Shown: in pieces, positions 61,025 through 64,000 of the stretch | Layout: each line of letters opens with the position of its first letter | How positions within the stretch are numbered: position 1 is the first letter of the stretch | Source of the DNA: Nostoc sp. MS1 | GTDB taxonomy: Bacteria > Cyanobacteriota > Cyanobacteriia > Cyanobacteriales > Nostocaceae | Direction of reading: 5' to 3' | Assembly: GCF_019976755.1 (NCBI RefSeq) | Contig: NZ_AP023441.1 | Coordinates: forward strand, 6,507,501 to 6,571,500 | DNA length: 64,000 bases | Made by a program: the position numbers and the translations under genes | The notes under the pieces: model-generated | The model's database searches: none | Told to the model about the DNA's origin: nothing | The model's input: only the letters and a program-made list of their open reading frames with translations

Positions 61025-61882
61025 CTAGTGTTTGGTTTTGGGGATGACGTTTCTCATGCCGCTTTTAGTGCCTATGGCATCTCCTTTGTAGCGGGGAATG
61101 ATATGAATAGTGGCGTGCATAATGTTTTGTCCGGCGGCTTTATTGATGTTCATGCCTATATTAAAGCCATCTGGTGCAAATTCTGCTTGGATAAATTGTT
61201 GAACTTTATTCACCATTAGCCAGCAAGCAGATTGTTCTTTTAATGGTAAGTCGAAATAATTACTAACGTGGCGTTTAGGAATAACTAATATATGTCCTTT
61301 ACTAACGGGATAGCCATCAAACATGGCGTAAGTTGTTGCTGACTCAGTTAGTAAGTTTAAGTTCTTGCGGGGATTGCAAAATATACAGTAATTAGATGAA
61401 TTACGTTGATTATTGTAATGGGAGTATTGGTATATTTCTCTGCTTTCGTCTACATAGATTGAGTGGAAGGGAAGTTTAACAATACATTGATATGTAGGCT
61501 TTTTATGCACATAATGTTCCCGAAAGCCTTCTTTCTTTATATCCCTTCTGACAACATAATAAGCTTTACCTCCTGGTTTTAATAAGTAAGAAACTTCCAT
61601 GAGAACATTAGCTTGTTCTTCAGGGAATAAAACATTTAAAACATAAGAGCAAATTATAGTGTCAAATTTATTTTGAGGATGTTGAGAGAAATAATAAGGG
61701 TCATAACCTGTAATATCTAAGCCTTTTTGAGCCAAAATTTTAACGTCATTACCAAAGCCACAACCAAAATCTAAGATTTTACCTTGTAATAAATTCTGAT
61801 TGAGTAGAAACTGTGCAGGAAATGATAAATAAGTTCTGTCGATCGCAGTGAGATGGCTAAATTGATTTTTTTGCTGTTTCAT
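61025..61882 (-). CDS. Class I methyltransferase-HIT domain fusion
   Basis: 285 residues. Residues ~30-165 form a SAM-dependent methyltransferase: LDFGCGFGNDVKILAQKG (motif I), TGYDPYY, FDTIICSYVLNVL and YLLKPGGKAYYVV. Residues ~168-275 form a HIT domain beginning with YCIFCNP, then VSKGHILVIPKRHVSNYFDL and AAGQNIMHATIHIIPRYKGD. The histidine triad reads HATIH, so the middle His, the nucleophile in Fhit/Hint hydrolases, is Thr. The fusion links a methyltransferase to a nucleotide-binding HIT fold that may not hydrolyse. Cytosolic, single gene. Confidence 0.88.
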   Translation of the reverse strand: MKQQKNQFSHLTAIDRTYLSFPAQFLLNQNLLQGKILDFGCGFGNDVKILAQKGLDITGYDPYYFSQHPQNKFDTIICSYVLNVLFPEEQANVLMEVSYLLKPGGKAYYVVRRDIKKEGFREHYVHKKPTYQCIVKLPFHSIYVDESREIYQYSHYNNQRNSSNYCIFCNPRKNLNLLTESATTYAMFDGYPVSKGHILVIPKRHVSNYFDLPLKEQSACWLMVNKVQQFIQAEFAPDGFNIGMNINKAAGQNIMHATIHIIPRYKGDAIGTKSGMRNVIPKTKH

Positions 61883-61983
61883 GGAAATCTGAGATTCATC
61901 TGTATTGTCTTAACACAGCAAAAACTCACACCGCGATGGTCTACGACCGACCGGAGGTCATCGCCAATTCTACGGTAATAAAT

Positions 61984-62775
61984 ATGTTTTTATATCTATC
62001 TAAATTACTGCCACTGTTTTTCTATCCTTTGGGGTTAGCCAGTGTCGGTTTAGTTGTAGCACTGGTAACTTTACACAAACGTCCACGGATAGCGACTACA
62101 GCTATAGCTTTGTCTTTAACTTTATTATTATTGTGTAGTAACGCCTGGGTGTCTAAATACTTAGTGCGATCGCTAGAATGGCAAAATCTCCCCCCCGCAC
62201 AATTACCCAATGCGGAAGCTATCGTAGTATTAGGTGGTGGAACTAAGTCACCCTCTCCACCAAGGATGATGCCTGACTTAAGCGAACAAGGCGATCGCGT
62301 CATCTACGCTGCTCAATTATACCGCCAAAACAAAGCCCCGTTCATTGTTCTCAGTGGCGGCCGCATTGATTGGCGCGGAAGCGGTTCACCAGAATCAGCA
62401 GATATGGCTAATATCCTTACTTCCCTTGGTATCCCGACTGAAGCATTGATTCAAGAACCAGACTCACTTAACACACATCAAAATGCCGTAAATGTCAAGA
62501 AAATTCTCGAAACTCGTCGTATTCGCAAAGTATTACTGGTAACATCAGCATTACACATGCCGCGATCGCTCAAAATTTTCCAGCGTCAGGGTATAGATGT
62601 TATTCCCGCACCTACGGACTTTTTGGTAAGTGAAGGCGACCTACAAGAACTGGGTAACACCCCCAAAGCCGCTATATTGAATTTATTACCCGATACTTAC
62701 AACTTACACTTATTCACCTACGCCTTAAAAGAATACGTTGGTAGCTTTATTTATTGGTTACGTGGCTGGGTGTAA
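61984..62775 (+). CDS. YdcF/ElyC-like DUF218 membrane protein
   Basis: The start at 61984 (MFLYLSKLLPLFFYP, 263 residues) is preferred; an earlier ATG at 61936 adds 16 residues. Two membrane segments occupy ~7-30 and ~37-57. The DUF218 domain follows: AIVVLGGGTKS, DRVIYAAQLYRQNKAPFIVLSGGRI, SADMANILTSLGIP, DSLNTHQNAV, VLLVTSALHMPRSLKIFQRQG. Related proteins (ElyC, SanA) act in envelope or peptidoglycan precursor metabolism. It likely faces the periplasm or membrane surface. Confidence 0.87.
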   Translation: MFLYLSKLLPLFFYPLGLASVGLVVALVTLHKRPRIATTAIALSLTLLLLCSNAWVSKYLVRSLEWQNLPPAQLPNAEAIVVLGGGTKSPSPPRMMPDLSEQGDRVIYAAQLYRQNKAPFIVLSGGRIDWRGSGSPESADMANILTSLGIPTEALIQEPDSLNTHQNAVNVKKILETRRIRKVLLVTSALHMPRSLKIFQRQGIDVIPAPTDFLVSEGDLQELGNTPKAAILNLLPDTYNLHLFTYALKEYVGSFIYWLRGWV

Positions 62776-62779
62776 TTTT

Positions 62780-62880
62780 TCAGTTGACAGTTGTCAGTTG
62801 TCAGTGGTTAAAGGCTTCTTCCTTTCCCCCTCATCTTCCTCATCTCCCCCTACTCCCCACTCCCCACTCCCTACTCCCCA
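62780..62880. repeat. Heptamer-type repeats
   Basis: AGTTGTC units, then CTCATCTTCC and CTCCCCACTCCC units, fill the gap before a 76-codon gene and extend its reading frame upstream without a real start. Confidence 0.85.
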
Positions 62881-62885
62881 AAACT

Positions 62886-63116
62886 ATGCGAGAAAACTTA
62901 CCCTATATCCTACCTGCTCCCCAGCCGCAAGCTGAAGAAACTTTTGCGGTTTATCAGACGACTCATCAGTTTTATTATGAAGTGCAAAAACGTTCTGAGT
63001 TTGAGCAGTATTGTCAATGGTATTACGAAACTGCCGAGCAGAACCGTCGGGAGCTTGAAAGAATGCGCGGCGAAGTGAATATTTTCTCGTGGTTCCGCCG
63101 CTCCTCAAAAATGTAG
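62886..63116 (+). CDS. Small conserved-type hypothetical protein
   Basis: 76 residues from the ATG at 62886 (MRENLPYILPAPQPQAEETF). Earlier in-frame codons are repeat-encoded. The product is soluble, Glu/Gln/Tyr/Arg-rich and mostly helical (EFEQYCQWYYETAEQNRREL), ending VNIFSWFRRSSKM. Family not recognised. It converges on ftrV, with five bases between stops. Its composition and position after repeats suggest a genuine small cyanobacterial gene. Confidence 0.55.
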   Translation: MRENLPYILPAPQPQAEETFAVYQTTHQFYYEVQKRSEFEQYCQWYYETAEQNRRELERMRGEVNIFSWFRRSSKM

Positions 63117-63121
63117 ATACT

Positions 63122-63385
63122 TTAGATAACTTCTAACTCATTTTCCCGTAGGTGAGCTTTAAACTTCTTACTAAACTGGACAAGAAAAGGCAGGTTAGCA
63201 CTAACAGGTCTACCTTGCCATTGGGTGACAATCTCCACAATTTCGCCTTCTGAGGCTTTGAGGTCAAAAGCCTGACCCCGATGTTCAGGATGATGGTAAA
63301 CTACTACCGATTCTTTGACACGAACGCGATCGCCTGCTTTCATAACAACATTCACACCTTTTTCGACAAGTATTTCCACAGCCAT
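63122..63385 (-). CDS. ftrV: Ferredoxin-thioredoxin reductase, variable chain
   Basis: 87 residues, or 73 if it starts at the internal ATG at 63343 (MKAGDRVRVKESVVVYHHPE), which fits the usual length of this subunit better. The ATG at 63385 has GAGG only three bases away. The SH3-like barrel segments EGEIVEIVTQWQGRPVSANLPFLVQFSKKFKAHLRENELE are diagnostic. With the catalytic 4Fe-4S chain it passes electrons from ferredoxin to thioredoxin for light regulation of carbon metabolism. Confidence 0.93.
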   Translation of the reverse strand: MAVEILVEKGVNVVMKAGDRVRVKESVVVYHHPEHRGQAFDLKASEGEIVEIVTQWQGRPVSANLPFLVQFSKKFKAHLRENELEVI

Positions 63386-64000
63386 CCCTCACTGAACTTT
63401 TTGACAAAAAGTATTGTTGACAACAACTCCCATAGCACTTAATACTTACAGACGCTCCCTTAAAACTTCTGTAACCTCTATACAAACAAAGCCTGCCTAT
63501 GCAGGCTCTTAGCGCAATTAGTCAGCAAAATCAGAATTTCTGAGTAGACTATATATTGACAAGTAGTTAGGAAAACTAAGTTGTTCCTAATCCCGGCAAC
63601 TAAGCAAAAACATCAAGCAATAATTTTTGCCAAATAGTAAACTTATTGGCTGGAAAATTTGCTGCTTGTGTTTCTTGAACACACTTGTCCACGCTCACAG
63701 GTATCTCAAAAGAACATTTGCGAGTCAGGATATACTCACAAGTAAGTCGAAACCCGCTTTGCTTTTGCTGTACGCTTGAACAACAGAATTAATTCTACAA
63801 TAAATAGTCATTAGTCATTAGTCATCAAGTCAGTTGACTGTGTGGATAGAAACTCTCCCCCTACTCCCTCATCTTCCCTACCGCGTACACACAAGTATAG
63901 GCAGCAAAGGTTTCAACTCTTTTAGCCCCCATAAATGCCCAAATTTTGGGCAACTGGAAACTTCAATTATCCCTCTAATTTTAGGAATAGGGCGATGAAA
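63386..64000. other. Terminal intergenic region
   Basis: 615 bases to the window end. A short hairpin AGCCTGC/GCAGGCT lies at 63489-63507, TAGTCAT heptamer repeats at about 63807-63830, and C-rich CTCCCTCATCTTCCC repeats near 63860. No gene seen; a gene may start beyond the edge. Confidence 0.5.

Overview
The window looks like a chromosomal segment of a filamentous, heterocyst-forming-type cyanobacterium close to Nostoc/Anabaena/Trichormus. This rests on the abundance of the HIP1 octamer GCGATCGC (for example near 399, 1418, 4622, 14584, 26237), many short tandem heptamer-type repeats (STRR) between genes, small palindromic dispersed repeats, the cyanobacterial ndhA-I-G-E plus NAD kinase operon, a Flv1/Flv3 flavodiiron pair, ferredoxin-thioredoxin reductase variable chain, a phylloquinone-type thioesterase and many cyanobacteria-specific hypothetical genes. 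No plasmid or prophage structure is visible. There is one intact insertion sequence (IS4 family, 46261-47569).

Layout. 0.2-6.4 kb: a peroxiredoxin-like protein, a beheaded HlyD-type membrane fusion protein, a BASS-type transporter, then a secreted arylsulfatase overlapping its own formylglycine-generating enzyme. 6.9-12.4 kb: an accessory stretch with a small membrane protein, a NUDIX hydrolase, a large HD/Hsp90-like ATPase gene cut into two in-frame halves by a short-repeat insertion, and a decayed flavoprotein gene. 12.5-17.6 kb: a PNPOx-like protein and flv3, a PsiE-like gene, flv1. 17.8-23.7 kb: an SF2 helicase-HNH fusion, a lamin-tail protein with three near-identical 61-residue repeats, a Uma2 nuclease and DUF427. 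24.5-34.2 kb: cell-surface functions (Wzc-like polysaccharide copolymerase/ATPase, a 21-bp tandem array, GT39-like glycosyltransferase, OlsB-like acyltransferase, secreted beta-helix protein) plus D-lactate dehydrogenase. 34.8-40.9 kb: housekeeping (nadK, ndhE-G-I-A, gltA, sixA).

41-43.1 kb holds a tightly overlapping three-gene cassette: a RusA-like resolvase, a PD-(D/E)xK-like/HEPN/RelE-like fusion, and a DUF4263 (Shedu-type) protein. It is the strongest candidate here for an uncharacterised defence or conflict module. 43.3-49.2 kb: a DHH phosphoesterase, a possible structured RNA, an HNH protein, the IS element, alanine racemase and tRNA-Leu(UAG). 49.3-56.8 kb: a truncated hybrid histidine kinase abutting a DUF2791/BrxC-D-like ATPase and a TerB-C coiled-coil membrane protein, then a DUF815 ATPase and a TMEM14 protein. 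57.7-60.1 kb: an APH-fold kinase plus HopA1-family protein, the pairing used for Ser/Thr dehydration in thioamitide and class V lanthipeptide pathways, here with no visible precursor. 60.3-63.4 kb: DHNA-CoA-type thioesterase, a methyltransferase-HIT fusion, a YdcF-like protein and FtrV.

All family names were assigned by reading the translations for motifs and remembered family features. No database search was run.
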